Counted from the stretch's first letter, positions 1-11,897 are shown. The stretch is 64,000 nucleotides of DNA from Ctena decussata (GCA_963989385.1 OZ022498.1:102657298-102721297), one strand, 5' to 3'. Notes: generated by a model not told the origin, from the letters alone. Translations and numbers: made by a program.

Positions 1-129
1 CCTCTACCTAAATTGCTAAAACGGTTCCGCTCTGTTGAACAAAATAGCCGCCAGAGCTAAAAATAGAAAAGCCTTTAAACAACTTCGCCTCCAAAAGTGC
101 TGCGCAGATTTTGAAATAAGTTCACAGAA

Positions 130-2473
130 GGGCATGTTCAAAAAAAATGTGACCAAAGTGTGACATTGGAGGTCAAAAATAAACACTCTGCCATAGGTTT
201 AATTTTTATTCCAGACTTATCTACAGTGCTTACAGTTTACAAAACTGTATAAATTTTAATAATAGCATTACTAATAAAACATTTATGACAGTTTTTGTGA
301 AGAGATTTACACCAAAAATCTGTTAAAATGACCAAATTTTATGAAAGCTTTGGAAGCTAAAATCATGATCATATCACTCTAAGTTTCTATTATTTGATGC
401 AGTGCACTTCCAAATTATGTAAGTAAATGCTGTTTTCTATCAGAAACCCCTGAATGAAATAAAAACTTAAATTTTAACTTCATTTTGATTCACTTTTTCA
501 GAAGTAGAGTTTAAAAAACTTCCATATCTTCTCTTTACCTGGCTGTGCCTCGGTAAAACATGCATTGGGATGATGGCATATGAGTAGGGAACTAATCTAG
601 AGAATGATTGTTGACATAAAAACATACTGGTAGTGGTGATGCTATGTCAAAAATGTGCTAAAAGTTTCAAGGAATGTGTTACACTCCTGAGTATTATTTT
701 CAAACTGCTGGAATTAGCACCACAAGAACTTAAATCATTGATTAAGTGTTCTTTGCAATAAAGTAACAATGACTTCATGTTGTAAACATCAGTTTTTCCA
801 AATTTATTGGCCTCTTTAACAAGAAAACTTGGTCTCTTGCTCAGGAGTGTAACACTTTTCAGCCATTTGTTGGTACTGTAAAAAAAGTTGAATATTCTGC
901 CTTTAGATTTCATTATGATGTTGTCTTCATTATAAATGCAACTTGCACTCATTGCTATAGCAAAAACCAAAATCATAACTTTCAACTCAATGCTTGGGTG
1001 TGCCACAATATATTTGCTAATCGGCTGTCTGAATGCACACAAATCAAACAAATACTGAATTAAATTAATTTCTTCTTCACTCTTTCTTTTGGAAATTGAA
1101 CAGTTTTCTTTACCTGAATATCATTACCTGTTTACGAAAGACATTACAGAAATATAGTTCCACACAAGTTTCAGAAGCTGATGGTCATATTATAAATCAG
1201 TAAAAAATGTCCCTTTCTAAAATATCATTAACCTCAAAATCTTATCAAAACAGATGGCACTGCATCAAAAAACATTTTCAGATGTTGGAAACATTATATT
1301 TAGCATGAATTAATCCAAATATGTTGATGCAGGGGAAGAAAAAGTGTCCAAAATGGCATTAAACTGAAAATGCTCAGGAGTGTAACACCTTGCACAATAC
1401 ACATCATAGCAAAACCCAAATTAAATCACATATATCATTATCTTGGTCACTTTTATCCTATTATTTTTCACAAAACACTTGATAGCTATGTAAGAATATT
1501 ATTTGGAATGCCTCATAGTGATAGATATGAAGAAAATGGAATCTCAAAATCTTCAACTTTCAGTCGATTTCATGGCAGTACAACTTTATTTACATTTAGA
1601 AGTTAAATTTAAGTTCCAAAATTGTTTGAGGGTGACTTGGTCTTCATGTATCTGCCTAATAAATGAAAATAACACTACTTGTGTGAAAGAAATAAGCTAT
1701 TTTTGTCTTTTTTCAAAAAAGTGTTACACTCCTGAGTGGCTTAAATGTTGCATATGAAGAAAACAAGAGCCAAGATGAAGACTTCCTGTGTGCCAATTAT
1801 CATGATGGGTCAAAGACTTTTCATACATGGCATGAAAGTTGACTAAATCTACCTCTGGAAAAAATTATGGGGTTTCAAATCACAAATGTTACACTCCTGA
1901 GTTCAAGGGGTACTTGAGAAGAAGTGGTTTACATTCTGAGATGGATGCTGGTACAGCAACTGAAAAATTTGTAATACAATATACAATCTTTATTCAATGT
2001 TTCAGACCATATTATAGAGGTTAGAAGCAACAAATATAAAAATGACATCCATTTAAATGAGAACCTCTTCTTTTTTGGTGCATCAGAAATTCAGCATAGT
2101 GCTGCTGCGTTTAGCCTTTCTTATTCCATGAGTGATGATGAAAGGAGATAAATCTTACATTTTCATGCAGCCCAAAGGACTGGAAAGTCAAACAGATGGC
2201 TAATAGGTATGGTAACCGGCAGAGTTTTGTAAAAATGCAGGCAGAAAATTCAGTAATCAAAAAAATGTCACACAAAAAGCGTTACACTCCTGAGTTTTTT
2301 GGCTATATTTTTGACCGTAACTTTTTCATTACTCAAACTATTTCCATGAATTTTGGCAAGTATCTTCAAGGCTACATGATACATCTTCAGCAAAAAAAAT
2401 AATGTACTATTAAAGCTCTGTTTCCTTTAAAATGCTCTGAAATGCTTGGGTCACATTTTTTTTGAACATGCCC
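130..2473. mobile_element. 2344-bp TIR DNA transposon (non-autonomous or decayed)
   Basis: The ends are perfect 25-bp inverted repeats beginning gggcatgttcaaaaaaaatg. They are flanked by the direct repeat AGAA (126-129 and 2474-2477). Removing the element restores ttcacagaaatgtttcttag, the sequence seen at the same place in neighbouring tandem units. No recognisable transposase is present; the longest open stretch (minus strand, 134 codons) resembles nothing I know. Six copies of a 14-nt motif are scattered inside. The superfamily is unresolved; a 4-bp duplication is compatible with several. Confidence 0.85.
678..2294. repeat. Six dispersed copies of gttacactcctgag
   Basis: Copies lie at 678-691 (+), 840-853 (-), 1373-1386 (-), 1723-1736 (+), 1888-1901 (+) and 2281-2294 (+). 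All 14 bases are conserved while the surrounding sequence is unrelated. Flanks often have t or tgt before and t after. They are confined to the 2344-bp element. Confidence 0.9.
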
Positions 2474-2724
2474 AGAAATGTTTCTTAGGAGGCCCTTAAC
2501 CAAAATTGCTCAAACGGTTCCGCTCCGCTTAACAATATGGCCGCCAGAGCTAAAAATAGAAAAACCTTTAAACAACTTCTTCTCCAAAATTACTGGTCAG
2601 ATTTTGATGTAATTTCACAGAAATGTTTCTTAGGAGACCCTCTACCAAAATTGCTAAAACGAGTCAGCTTCGCTGAACAAAATGGCCGCCAGAGCTAAAA
2701 ATAGAAAAGCCTTTAAACGACTTC

Positions 2725-2774
2725 GCCTCCAAAACTGGACGTTAAGCATTAAATCAACCAAAGCCTCCAAAACT
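2725..2774 (+). mobile_element. 26-bp SINE-tail micro-insertion with 12-bp target duplication
   Basis: The insert at 2737-2762 (ggacgttaagcattaaatca plus accaaa) closely matches the tail of the SINE at 53268-53290. It is flanked by gcctccaaaact at 2725-2736 and 2763-2774. It accounts for one tandem unit being longer than its neighbours. Confidence 0.75.
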
Positions 2775-4223
2775 GCTGGGCAGATTTTGAAATAATTTCA
2801 CAGAAATGTTTCTTAGGAGGCCCTTAACCAAAATTTTTCAAACGGTTCCGCTCCGCTTAACAATATGGCCGCCAGAGCTAAAAATAGAAAAAACCTTTAA
2901 ACGACTACTCCTCCAAAACTACTGGGCAGATTTGAAAAAATTCCACAGAAATGTTTCTTAGGAGAACCTCTACCAAAATTGCTAAAACAGTTCCGCTCCG
3001 CAGAACAAAATGGCCGCCAGATCTAAAAATAGAAAAAACCTTGAAACGACTTCACCTCCAAAACTGCTGGGTAGATTTTGAAATAATTTCACAGAAATGT
3101 TCCCTAGGAGTCCTGCTACCAAAATTGTTCTACCGGTTCCGCTCGGCTGAACAATATGGCCCCCAGACCTAAAAAAAGAAAAACCTTTAAAAGACTTCTC
3201 TTCCAAAACTGCTGGGAAGATTTTGAAATAATTTCACAGAAACGTTCCTTAGGAGACCCTCTACCAAAATTGCTGAAATGGTTCAGCTCTGCTGAACAAA
3301 ATGGCCACCAGATCTAAATATAGAAAAACCTTTAAACGACACCTCCTCTAAAGCCAATGGCTCGATTTCAAAATAATTCTACAGAAGTGTTTGACTCATG
3401 GTTCTGAACAAAAATTGCTGAAACGGTTCCACTCTGCTGTACAAAATGGCCGCCAGAGCTAAAAATAGAAATAAATCTTAGAATGACTCAGAGGGCACAG
3501 TTACGATCCAATCATCATGAAACATGGTCAGAATGTTTATCTTGATGAAATCTAGACCATCTTTGATACTGGGTCATGTGGGGTCAAAAACTAGGTCACT
3601 AGGTCAAATCTTAGAAAAACATTGTGTACACTGTTGAGGGCACAGTTATGATATAATCTACATGAAACTTTGTCAGAATGTTTATTTTTATAAAATCTAG
3701 ACCTGATTTGAAACTGGGTCAGGTCAAAAACTAGGTCACTAGGTCAGTTCTTAGAAAACTCCTGTGAACGCTTTAGAGGACACAGTTTTGTTCTAATCTT
3801 CATGAGACTTTGTCAAAATGATTTTCTCCTACAAATCTGGACCAAGGGTGCAACTTGGTCATGTCGGGTCAAAAACTAGGTCAAACCTTAGAAAAACATT
3901 GTTTACGCTCTAGAGGGCACAGTTTTGATCCGATATTCATGAAACTTTGTTTATAATGTTTAGAATGTTAATATCCAAGAAATCTAGACCAGGTTTGAAA
4001 CTGGGTCATGTGGGGTCAAAAACAAGGTCATTAGGTTAAATCTTATAAAAATCTAAGGTACACAATAAAGGGTTCATTTTCCATTGAATCTTTGTGAAAC
4101 TCTGTCTGTTGGACGTATGGATGTTTCTGAGGTTTAGTTCACAGGATACTCAGGTGAGCGATCCAGGGCCATCATGGCCCTCTTGTTGTGTTATTTCTGT
4201 ATCTTAACTTTACTCCTTTGCAG

Positions 4224-4415
4224 GTTGGTCTGTCGAAAAACACACAGATCCTAAACAAGATGCCTTGGGAAGCACCAAAAGTCAAGGGTCGCATGTTTGC
4301 TATACAAGCAGCGTTACCCAGATTTCCTGTAGCGCCTCTCCAACAGACTTTTGAGAAATATTTGAAAACAGTGGAGCCACTGTTGACGCAAGAAGAATTT
4401 GAAAGAACTAAGAAG
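4224..4415 (+). CDS. CRAT: Carnitine O-acetyltransferase, exon 1 of 13 in window (N-terminal part)
   Basis: CRAT reversibly transfers short acyl groups between CoA and carnitine in mitochondria and peroxisomes, buffering the acetyl-CoA/CoA ratio. The exon follows a pyrimidine-rich acceptor (ctcctttgcag), opens in phase 0 and encodes residues 1-64 of the 621 present here. It contains the family's N-terminal signature ALPRFPVAPLQQTFEKYL. The donor is AAG|GTTGAG, a weak match to consensus. No initiator is assigned: the acceptor implies an upstream exon, and Met13 or Met23 are internal alternatives. The 13 exons total 1866 nt with compatible phases at all 12 junctions, and the length matches vertebrate CRAT. 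Choline acetyltransferase and carnitine octanoyltransferase are less likely because the recalled CRAT protein aligns nearly end to end. What is seen is the frame and the motifs; the assignment rests on family knowledge. Confidence 0.93.
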
Positions 4416-4449
4416 GTTGAGTTTCTGGGCTAAGTTGTTCAAAACTACC

Positions 4450-4690
4450 TGAGCCGTAACACATAAAAAAACAACAAAGTGGCATGTGCTCCCAGCAAAG
4501 ACTCCGATCAGCCTGGGCATTCACCCAGTCTGATCAGAGTCTTTGCTGTGTGCTTAAAGTGTACCCAAGGGACTAAGCAACATCCATGCCAACATTATAG
4601 ACTCTAATCTGACTGGGTGGCTACCCAGGCTGATCTGAGTCTTCCCTGGGCTCACACATCACTTTGTTGGTTTTCTCATGTCGTGACTCA
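4450..4690. mobile_element. Palindromic MITE, TGAGCC family (divergent copy)
   Basis: The arms start gagccgtaacacataaaa and end tctcatgtcgtgactca, with paired internal blocks (gatcagcctgggcattcacc / ggctacccaggctgatctga). It lies in intron 1, 35 nt after exon 1. Confidence 0.8.
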
Positions 4691-4835
4691 TTTATTTCAT
4701 TAGTTAACAAGCGGTTACATTTTCAAATGTATGTTAAACAAAATCACTGCCAGTTTTTTCTGAAAAATGTGAGTAGTTTTTGCACTGCAAAGGCTTCTCA
4801 TATTCTTTTAGCAACAAATGGTAGCACTCTTGATC

Positions 4836-5034
4836 AGTGCTCCAGATAAGAATGGGTAACAGAGATAATTTAGGGATAATTATCCATATTTCTCCATAAA
4901 AACATATTTTGTGACCCATCATTAGAACTGTCTTGTCAAGACAGTTCTAATGAGGGGTCACAAGATATGTTTTCATTTAGAAATAAGATTATCTTCAAAT
5001 TATACTCAATACCTCCTCTTATCTGGAGCTCTGA
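4836..5034. mobile_element. Palindromic MITE, TCCAGATAAG family, copy 1
   Basis: It starts gctccagataagaatgggta and ends ctcttatctggagctctga. The centre is the hairpin cattagaactgtcttgtcaa / gacagttctaatgagg. Two more copies follow at 6436 and 6663. Confidence 0.85.
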
Positions 5035-5101
5035 CTTTTTGTGTGCACTACAAGACTTGTAATCAAATCCATGACTCAGCTGACTTTTTAACAACTTTGA
5101 A

Positions 5102-5518
5102 TACTGTAAAACACTTATTTTTGGCGGTTACCGAATTTTGGCGATATTGGCGGTTAAGGCAAAGAGCGCTAAAATATAAGTCCGCCAATATAATATTACA
5201 TAGCTTTAATACATATATATATATGCACAGCATGACCGTGAGAGGTTTATTTGAAGAGTATTTTCGATTTTTATACCTTTCCATCAACTTAAACTATACA
5301 TTGTGGCATTTATTAGAATCGCCTCGATGAGGCGATTCTAATAGATGTCATAACGTATAGTTAAAAAAATAGTTAGAAAATTGTTTCAAATGTACATCAG
5401 ATTTTCTTTATTATCTGGAGCCATGGTACATCAAGGCCGCCAAAATTAACATGCGCCAATATGTAATATTCTTTTAACCGCGAAATTTTGATACCGCAGA
5501 TATTAAGTGTTTTACAGC
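5102..5518. mobile_element. TIR MITE, TACTGTAAAACACTT family, copy 1
   Basis: The left end tactgtaaaacacttatttt is mirrored by the right end ttaagtgttttacagca, with further matching at tttggcggttaccgaat / aaccgcgaaattttgatacc. An internal hairpin is at 5315-5343 (attagaatcgcctcgatgag gcgattctaat). A second copy at 44964-46306 carries an insertion. Confidence 0.75.
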
Positions 5519-6435
5519 AGTTGGGCCCTGATTTCTAACAGAAGGAATGAGAGGACTTTGCAAGCACTGAATATCCAGATGAGACTGCTCATAAAGAGCC
5601 ATCTTGTCTGATCTGAATCTACATACAGTATTGCAGTTTAACCCTTTTTAGACCGGATACCCATTTTGGGGACATTATGCAAACAGTGCAGACCCAGTTC
5701 AGACGCCGCAAAATGCGGCGTCTGATCAGGGTCTACATTGTTTGCTTACAGGAATTTCTATGCTAAGTACAATAAAAGTGAAAATATTCACCAGAAACCC
5801 CTAAAACTACATGTAGTAATGGGATTATCTGAATGATAAGAATGGACAAGTCCACTGGTCAAAAAAGGGTTAATACCCATTTCAATTGTGGTATTTCTGT
5901 TTCCTTTAGCTAAACAGTTGATGTACCCAGATTTATACATGTCATAAGCTCTAGACTGTTGTGTGTGAGATCAGAAGAGTTTTTAAGAGAGAATCAATAA
6001 AATCAGTGACACTCGACATAGAAAATTTGTGTTAAGCTAACCTAAAAATATAAGTGGTCAAAAAGAGATTTCTTCAATGTCATGCACATTTTCCAAATTA
6101 CTTTTAAAAGTTTGATTTGTAAGTTGCCAAAAAAAAACCCTCAGTTTTAGGAAAACAGTCCCATTTCCCCAAAGACCCTGGGCTGAAAAGTATACAGGTT
6201 CATTTTATGTTCTTGGAAAATGTAAACTGGAGGTGCACAACTTAGAAAGAAGGGGTCGAAGGGGAACAAAAAAGAAAAAAAAAAAAAGAGGAAAAAAAGA
6301 AGAATAAGATGGAAAATGTTGTTGCACTTGTCTGTGAAGACTGAGCTAAAATAGAGAACTTGATGAAAGGTTATGCAGCTAAGGTTGACATTTCCAACAC
6401 CAAAAATAGTAACCTATAATTTTAGATGAGCATGC

Positions 6436-6640
6436 AGTGTTCCAGATAAGAAGGGGTAACCGGGATAATTTAGGGATAATCTTCCTAACTTTTCCACAGA
6501 CACCTCAGTTGTGATCCGGCCCTTACTAGACCCGTCTCACTGAGGCAGTTCTAATGAGAGGTCACAACATGTTTTCTTAGAGAAATAAGAAAAAATACCT
6601 CTGAATTATCCCTGTTACCCCTTCTTATCTGGAGCTCTGA
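6436..6640. mobile_element. Palindromic MITE, TCCAGATAAG family, copy 2
   Basis: It starts agtgttccagataagaaggg and ends ccttcttatctggagctctg, with internal arms ggataatttagggataat / gaattatccctgttacccc. It lies in tandem with the next copy, 22 nt away. Confidence 0.85.
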
Positions 6641-6662
6641 AGCATGTGTTCTAACTAAACTC

Positions 6663-6864
6663 AGAGCTCTAGATAAGAGGGCGTATTTGGTGATAATTAG
6701 GGATAATTTTTGTTAATTCTGCATAAAAACATATGTTGTGACCCCTCATCTGAACCGTCTCGACGAGACGGTTCAGATGAGGGGTCACAACATATGGTTT
6801 CGATGAGAAATAAGAAAAATTATCCTTAATTATCATCAAATACGCCGTCTTATCTAGAGCTCTG
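6663..6864. mobile_element. Palindromic MITE, TCCAGATAAG family, copy 3, abutting CRAT exon 2
   Basis: The ends are agagctctagataagagggc and gtcttatctagagctctg. The centre is tctgaaccgtctcgacgaga / cggttcagatgagggg. The right end is 14 nt from the first base of exon 2, so the branch-point region must lie inside or at the edge of the MITE. Confidence 0.88.
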
Positions 6865-6878
6865 TAAACTTGTTACAG

Positions 6879-6959
6879 ATATGTCAAGAATTCCAGAATG
6901 GTACAGGAAAAGTACTTCAAGCCAAACTAGAAGACCGAGCTAATCAAACAACAAACTGG
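6879..6959 (+). CDS. CRAT: CRAT exon 2
   Basis: Encodes 27 residues (ICQEFQNGTG..NQTTNW), phase 0 to 0, matching the EFQ-G-G-LQ-LE-RA--T-NW segment that follows the N-terminal signature in the family. The acceptor is tgttacag and the donor TGG|GTCAGT. The acceptor lies only 14 nt after the end of a palindromic MITE (6663-6864). Confidence 0.85.
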
Positions 6960-7130
6960 GTCAGTAATTATACTATGGTTATTTCTGCATACACTTCACT
7001 CTTTTCATACCACAGTCACAGTTTTAATAAATATGAGCAGAGGCTTATGAATTACACACAGGGCTATGAGCCTGAAAACATCATTTAGGGTGAAAGTGCC
7101 ATGATCATCTATGATCATTGGTTGCCTGGT

Positions 7131-7271
7131 TCCAGCACATACTGGGGAAAGTATGTGCATTTAGTACTGGTGGTCTAAGCCTGCCCAGGAATAGTGTGGT
7201 TAGGTTAACTGACTGTCCCGACATGACCATAGCTGTTTACCATGGACGAATCAATCAATCAAAATCCAGCA
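7131..7271 (+). mobile_element. 5'-truncated tRNA-derived SINE (same family as 53026-53296)
   Basis: Bases 7138-7264 match the body and tail of the SINE at 53026: cccaggaatagtgtggttag, gttaactgactgtcccgaca and a tail of repeated atca. The tRNA head is missing. The likely target duplication is TCCAGCA at 7131-7137 and 7265-7271. Confidence 0.75.
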
Positions 7272-9890
7272 GTGATTGGCATCAATGTGTTTGCTTTGAC
7301 AGCTGTTGCAATTTCAACCATCACTTAAAACATCAGATTTAGATAAGACTCTACCAGCTCATATTTTAGAGATCTTGTAATGAACTGTGTTATTTGTTTG
7401 GTATAACTTTTTGTAGAATGACAGTCAGTTTCTAATAAATTTGACTATAAAAATGATAAAATATGACTAAGAAGTCTGCATAAACCTGATCTATGTATAG
7501 ACAGTCTCCTTTAACATGTCTGTATAAATTTTTGTGATAATTACGGTGTTAAAGGTTGACAGGCAGCTAGCATGTGTATTTATTATTAGTATAAACATTT
7601 TAATGTGCGACTGAGACAAAGTCATTACTATAACAGCTTCTTTACAGAGGTTGAGATAAGACTACTGATAGCTCTCAAGTCAAAAGCCAGTATCTGTAGA
7701 GTACATGTATTTCAGACCCGTTCCGCACACTTGATGTAATTTGGTTTATACTAGGAAATTGTTAGCCCCGTGAGTACTTATAAGCCTCTGATATGAGATG
7801 TACTGTAATCTGCCTATATGTATATTTTTAGCTCACCTGAGCCTTCAGGCTCATAGGTGAGCTTATAGTATAGCCAGGCATCCGTCGTCTGTCCATCCGT
7901 CCGTCGTCCGTCTGTCATCAACATTTTCAAACATCTTCTCCTCGGAAACCATTGGGCCGATTGAAGCCATATTTCATGTGGAGCCTACCTAGGTCGGGGG
8001 AACGAAAGTTTGTTCCTGGTATCTGGGTCACATGATCAAGATGGCCGCCACGCCCATATATGGTAAAAACCCTTCAAAAATCTTCTTCTCCAGAACCAAA
8101 AGGCCTATGATCTTGAAACTTGGTATGTAGCATTGGGCATGCGGGCTCATCATAGTTTGTACAAATGATGACCTTGTGGTGACCTTGACCTAATTTATGA
8201 CACGGTCAACTTTGGAACGTTAGGCTTTTATCTGAGAAAATTCTTAAACGGTGGATTTCTCAGAAACTATTTAAGTCTAAGGTAAATACTTGGTATACAT
8301 GGTCAACTAAATGAAGATATTATGTCACTAAAGGTCAAGGTCATTCCGTCGGTCCATCCGTTGACAACATTTTCTAACATCTTCTTCTCTGAAACCACTG
8401 GGCCGATTGAAGCCAAATTTCATATGGAGTCTCAGTGGGGTGGAAAAACTAAAGTTCCTACCCCGGGTCTGGTTCACATGACCAAGATGGCAGCCATGCC
8501 CATATATGGTAAAAACCCTTCAAAAATCTTCTTCTCCAGAACCAAAAGGCCTATGACCTTGAAACTTGGTGTGTAGCATCGGGCATGCAGGCCCATCTTA
8601 GTTTGTACAAATGAAGACCTTGCGGTGACCTTGACATAATTTATGACACGGTCAACTTTGGAACGTTAGGCTTTGATATGAGAAAATGCTTAATCAGTGG
8701 ATTTCTCAGGAACTAATTAAGTATAAGGTACAATATTTGGTATTTATGGTCAACTAAATGAGCTAATGAAGATATTATGTCACTAAAGGTCAAGGTCATT
8801 CCGTCGGTCCATCCGTCGTCAGTATTTTCAAACATCTTCGTCTCTGAAACCACTGGGCGAATTAAAGCCAAATTTCATATGGAGCCCAGTGGGGTGGGGG
8901 AACAAAAGTTCCTACCCCGGGTCTGGGTCACATGACCAAGATGGCTGCTACACCCATATATGGTAAAAACCCTTCAAAAATCTTCTTCTTCATAACCAAA
9001 AGGCCTATGACCCTGAAACTTGGTATGTAGCATTGGGCATGCAGGCCCATCATAATTTATACAAATGAAGACCTTGCGTTGACCTTGACCTAATTTATGA
9101 CATGGTCAACTTCGGTACCTTAGGCTTTTATATGGGATAACGCCAAAACAGTTGATTTCTCAGAAACTGTTTAAGTCTAAGGTACAATATTTGGTATATA
9201 TGGTCAACTAAATGAACAGCTGAAGATATTATGTCACTAAAGGTCAAGGTCATTCTGTCAGCCCCTCTGTCGTCAAGATTTTCAACCATCTTCTCTTCTG
9301 AAACCACTAGGCTGATTGAAGTCAAATTTCATATGGAGCCTTCCTAGGTTGGGGGAACAAAAGATTGTTGGGGGTATCCGGGTCTCATGACCAAGATGGC
9401 CGCCACTCCCATATATGGTAAAAACCCTTCAAAGTCTTTTTCTCCAGAACAAAAAGTCCTTTGACCTTGAAACTTGGTACGTAGCATCGGGCATGCAGGC
9501 CCATTATAGATTATACAAATGATGACCTTGCAGTGACCTTGACCTAATTTATGACACTGTCAACTTCGGTACCTTAGGCTTTTATATGGGAAAAGGCCTA
9601 AAGAGTGGATTTCTCAGGACCTATTTAAGTATCATGTACAATATTTGGTGTATATATGGTCAACTAAATGAAGAGCTGAAGATAATATGTCGCTAACGGT
9701 CAAGGTCATTCCGTCGGTCCATCCGTCGTCAAGATTTTCAAACATCTTCTTCTCTGAAACCACTTGGCCGATTGAAGCCAAATTTCATATGGAGTCTCAG
9801 TGTGGTGGGGGAACAAAAGTTCCTACCCCGGGTCTGGGTCACATGACCAAGATGGCCGCCACGCCCATATATGGTAAAAACCCTTCAAAA

Positions 9891-9970
9891 ATCTTCTTCT
9901 TGGTTTAAACATATTTTATTCGTTTTTAAATTGTAACATACATACATATATCAAGTATAATCTTCTTCTT
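9891..9970 (-). mobile_element. 58-bp 5'-truncated LINE/retroposon tail with 11-bp target duplication
   Basis: The insert at 9902-9959 begins ggtttaaacatattttattc and is flanked by atcttcttctt at 9891-9901 and 9960-9970. The same end begins the insert at 20207. The shared end marks the element's 3' end on the minus strand, which carries AATAAAATATG-like sequence. Other tandem units lack it and serve as the empty site. Confidence 0.8.
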
Positions 9971-11897
9971 CATAACCAAAAGGCCTATGACCCTGAAACT
10001 TGGTATGTAGCATTGGGCATGCAGGCCCATCATAATTTATACAAATGAAGACCTTGCGTTGACCTTGACCTAATTTATGACATGGTCAACTTCGGTACCT
10101 TAGGCTTTTATATGGGATAACGCCAAAACAGTTGATTTCTCAGAAACTGTTTAAGTCTAAGGTACAATATTTGGTATATATGGTCAACTAAATGAACAGC
10201 TGTAGATATTACGTCACTAAAGGCCAAGGTCATTCTGTCAGCCCGTCCGTCGTCAAGATTTTCAAACATTCTTTCCTCAGAAACCACTGGGCTGACTGAA
10301 GCTAAATATAATATGGAGTCTCAGTGAAATGGGGCACCGAAAGATTGTTACCAGGATCTTGGTCACATAATAAAGATGGCCACCACATCCATATATGGTA
10401 AAAAACTTTCAAAAATCATCTTCTTCGGAACCAGAAGGCCTATGACCTTGAAACTTGGTACGTAACATTGGGCACTCAGGCCCATCATAGTTTATACAAA
10501 TGATGACCGTGCGTTGACCTTGATCTAATTTATGACACTGTCAACTTTGGTATGTTAGGCTTTTATATGGGAAAATGCTTAAACAGTGGATTTTTCAGAA
10601 ACTATTCAAGGCTAAGGTACGATATTTGCAATATATGGTCTATCTGTTGTCAAGGTTTTCAAACATCTTCTCCTCTGAAACCACACCCCTGACTGAAGCC
10701 AAATTTCATATGGAGTCTTAGTGGGATGAGGGGACGAAAGTAGGTTTTCAGGATCTGGGTCTTATGACCAAGATGGCCCCCATGTCCATATATTGTAAAA
10801 CCCCTTCAAAAATCTTCTTCTCCAGAACTAAAAGGCCTATGACCTTGAAACTTGGTATGTAGCATTTGGAAGTTGGGCCCATCATAATTTATACAAATGA
10901 AGACTGTGCATTGACTGTGACCTAATTTATGGCAAGGTCGAGTTTGATGCATTGGAAAAGTGGATTTCTCAGAAACCATTCAAGTTTACGACATGCCCAT
11001 ATATGGTAAAACTCTTTCAAAAATTTACTTCTCCAGAACCAAAGGCACAAGGACCTAGTAGCATGGTATGAAGCATTGAGGACTCGGGCCCATCATAGTT
11101 TGTACAAATCATGATGGCGCATTGACCTTGACCTAATTTACGGCGAGGTCAACTTTGGTATGTTATGCTTTTATGTGGGAAAATGCTTAAACAGTTGATG
11201 TTACGGAATTTTTTTAAGCCTAGATATCACGGGGGTAAATCAATACGTGAAGGGACACCCTAGTCTTGCTAAGTTACGTTAATTTTCTGTAAGTATTGCC
11301 ACAGTTTTGCGACGCATGGAGTAAAAAATCTCATTTTGTTCAAAAACCACATTTGCAATGGTGTTGTGAATGAGCGCACGCTATTTGGTAATAATTTGTT
11401 TCGAGATATATGCAATAGAAACGGCACTTCCGTGTAAATCATGCGAGTTAATTCGGTCACAGATACCGTTCTGTCTGTTGATTTCAAGTACATGTGACTT
11501 TGGAACAAATTTAGAAAGGAATCAAAGAAGATGCGAGTTTGGTATATATTTTTCATGTTAATTTAAGCTTCGGTTTAATATTCTTTCTGGTCGTAATCAA
11601 ATTATTTTTCATCGTTTTAAGGAAGAGAACAAATACGCATTTTATTGACCGTTTTGCTTAATGTACGATAAATTTGACAGTTTATGCTGTGTCATATTCT
11701 TTGACATAGTCAGAGTTCTTCATGTTTTTAACCCATGTATATGGCGGATTCACAAACGTATGAGTCAGAGTATACATTCTATATTAGAAATACGTTGAGT
11801 CGAGAATTTTAACGAAAAAATGTCCGTACGAGAGTAAACCCGAAGCAGAACCAAATGTTTTTTTTCTCTGACCACCATTGTCACTTGTCACAAACGA

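Larger units (their letters stand above)
1..4187 (+). mobile_element. Helentron-like non-autonomous element, 3' part, split by a TIR transposon
   Basis: Bases 1-129 and 2474-3480 are ~145-bp tandem units (recurring gccgccagagctaaaaatag and cacagaaatgtttcttagga). Bases 3480-4140 are ~125-145-bp units with aaaaactaggtcactaggtc. The end is caggtgagcgatccagggcc, atcatggccctcttgtt: a stem-loop followed by TCTTGT, as expected for rolling-circle HINE/pearl-type elements. The 5' end lies outside the window. Bases 130-2473 are a later insertion. The 3' terminus is 37 nt upstream of CRAT exon 1. Confidence 0.7.

Noticed and set aside
647..1051. 134-codon minus-strand frame in the 2344-bp element as a transposase
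   Set aside because: No catalytic motif or similarity that I recognise; it also reads through two copies of the 14-nt motif.
678..2294. CRISPR array
   Set aside because: The repeats are 14 nt, occur in both orientations, with irregular spacing in a eukaryotic transposon.
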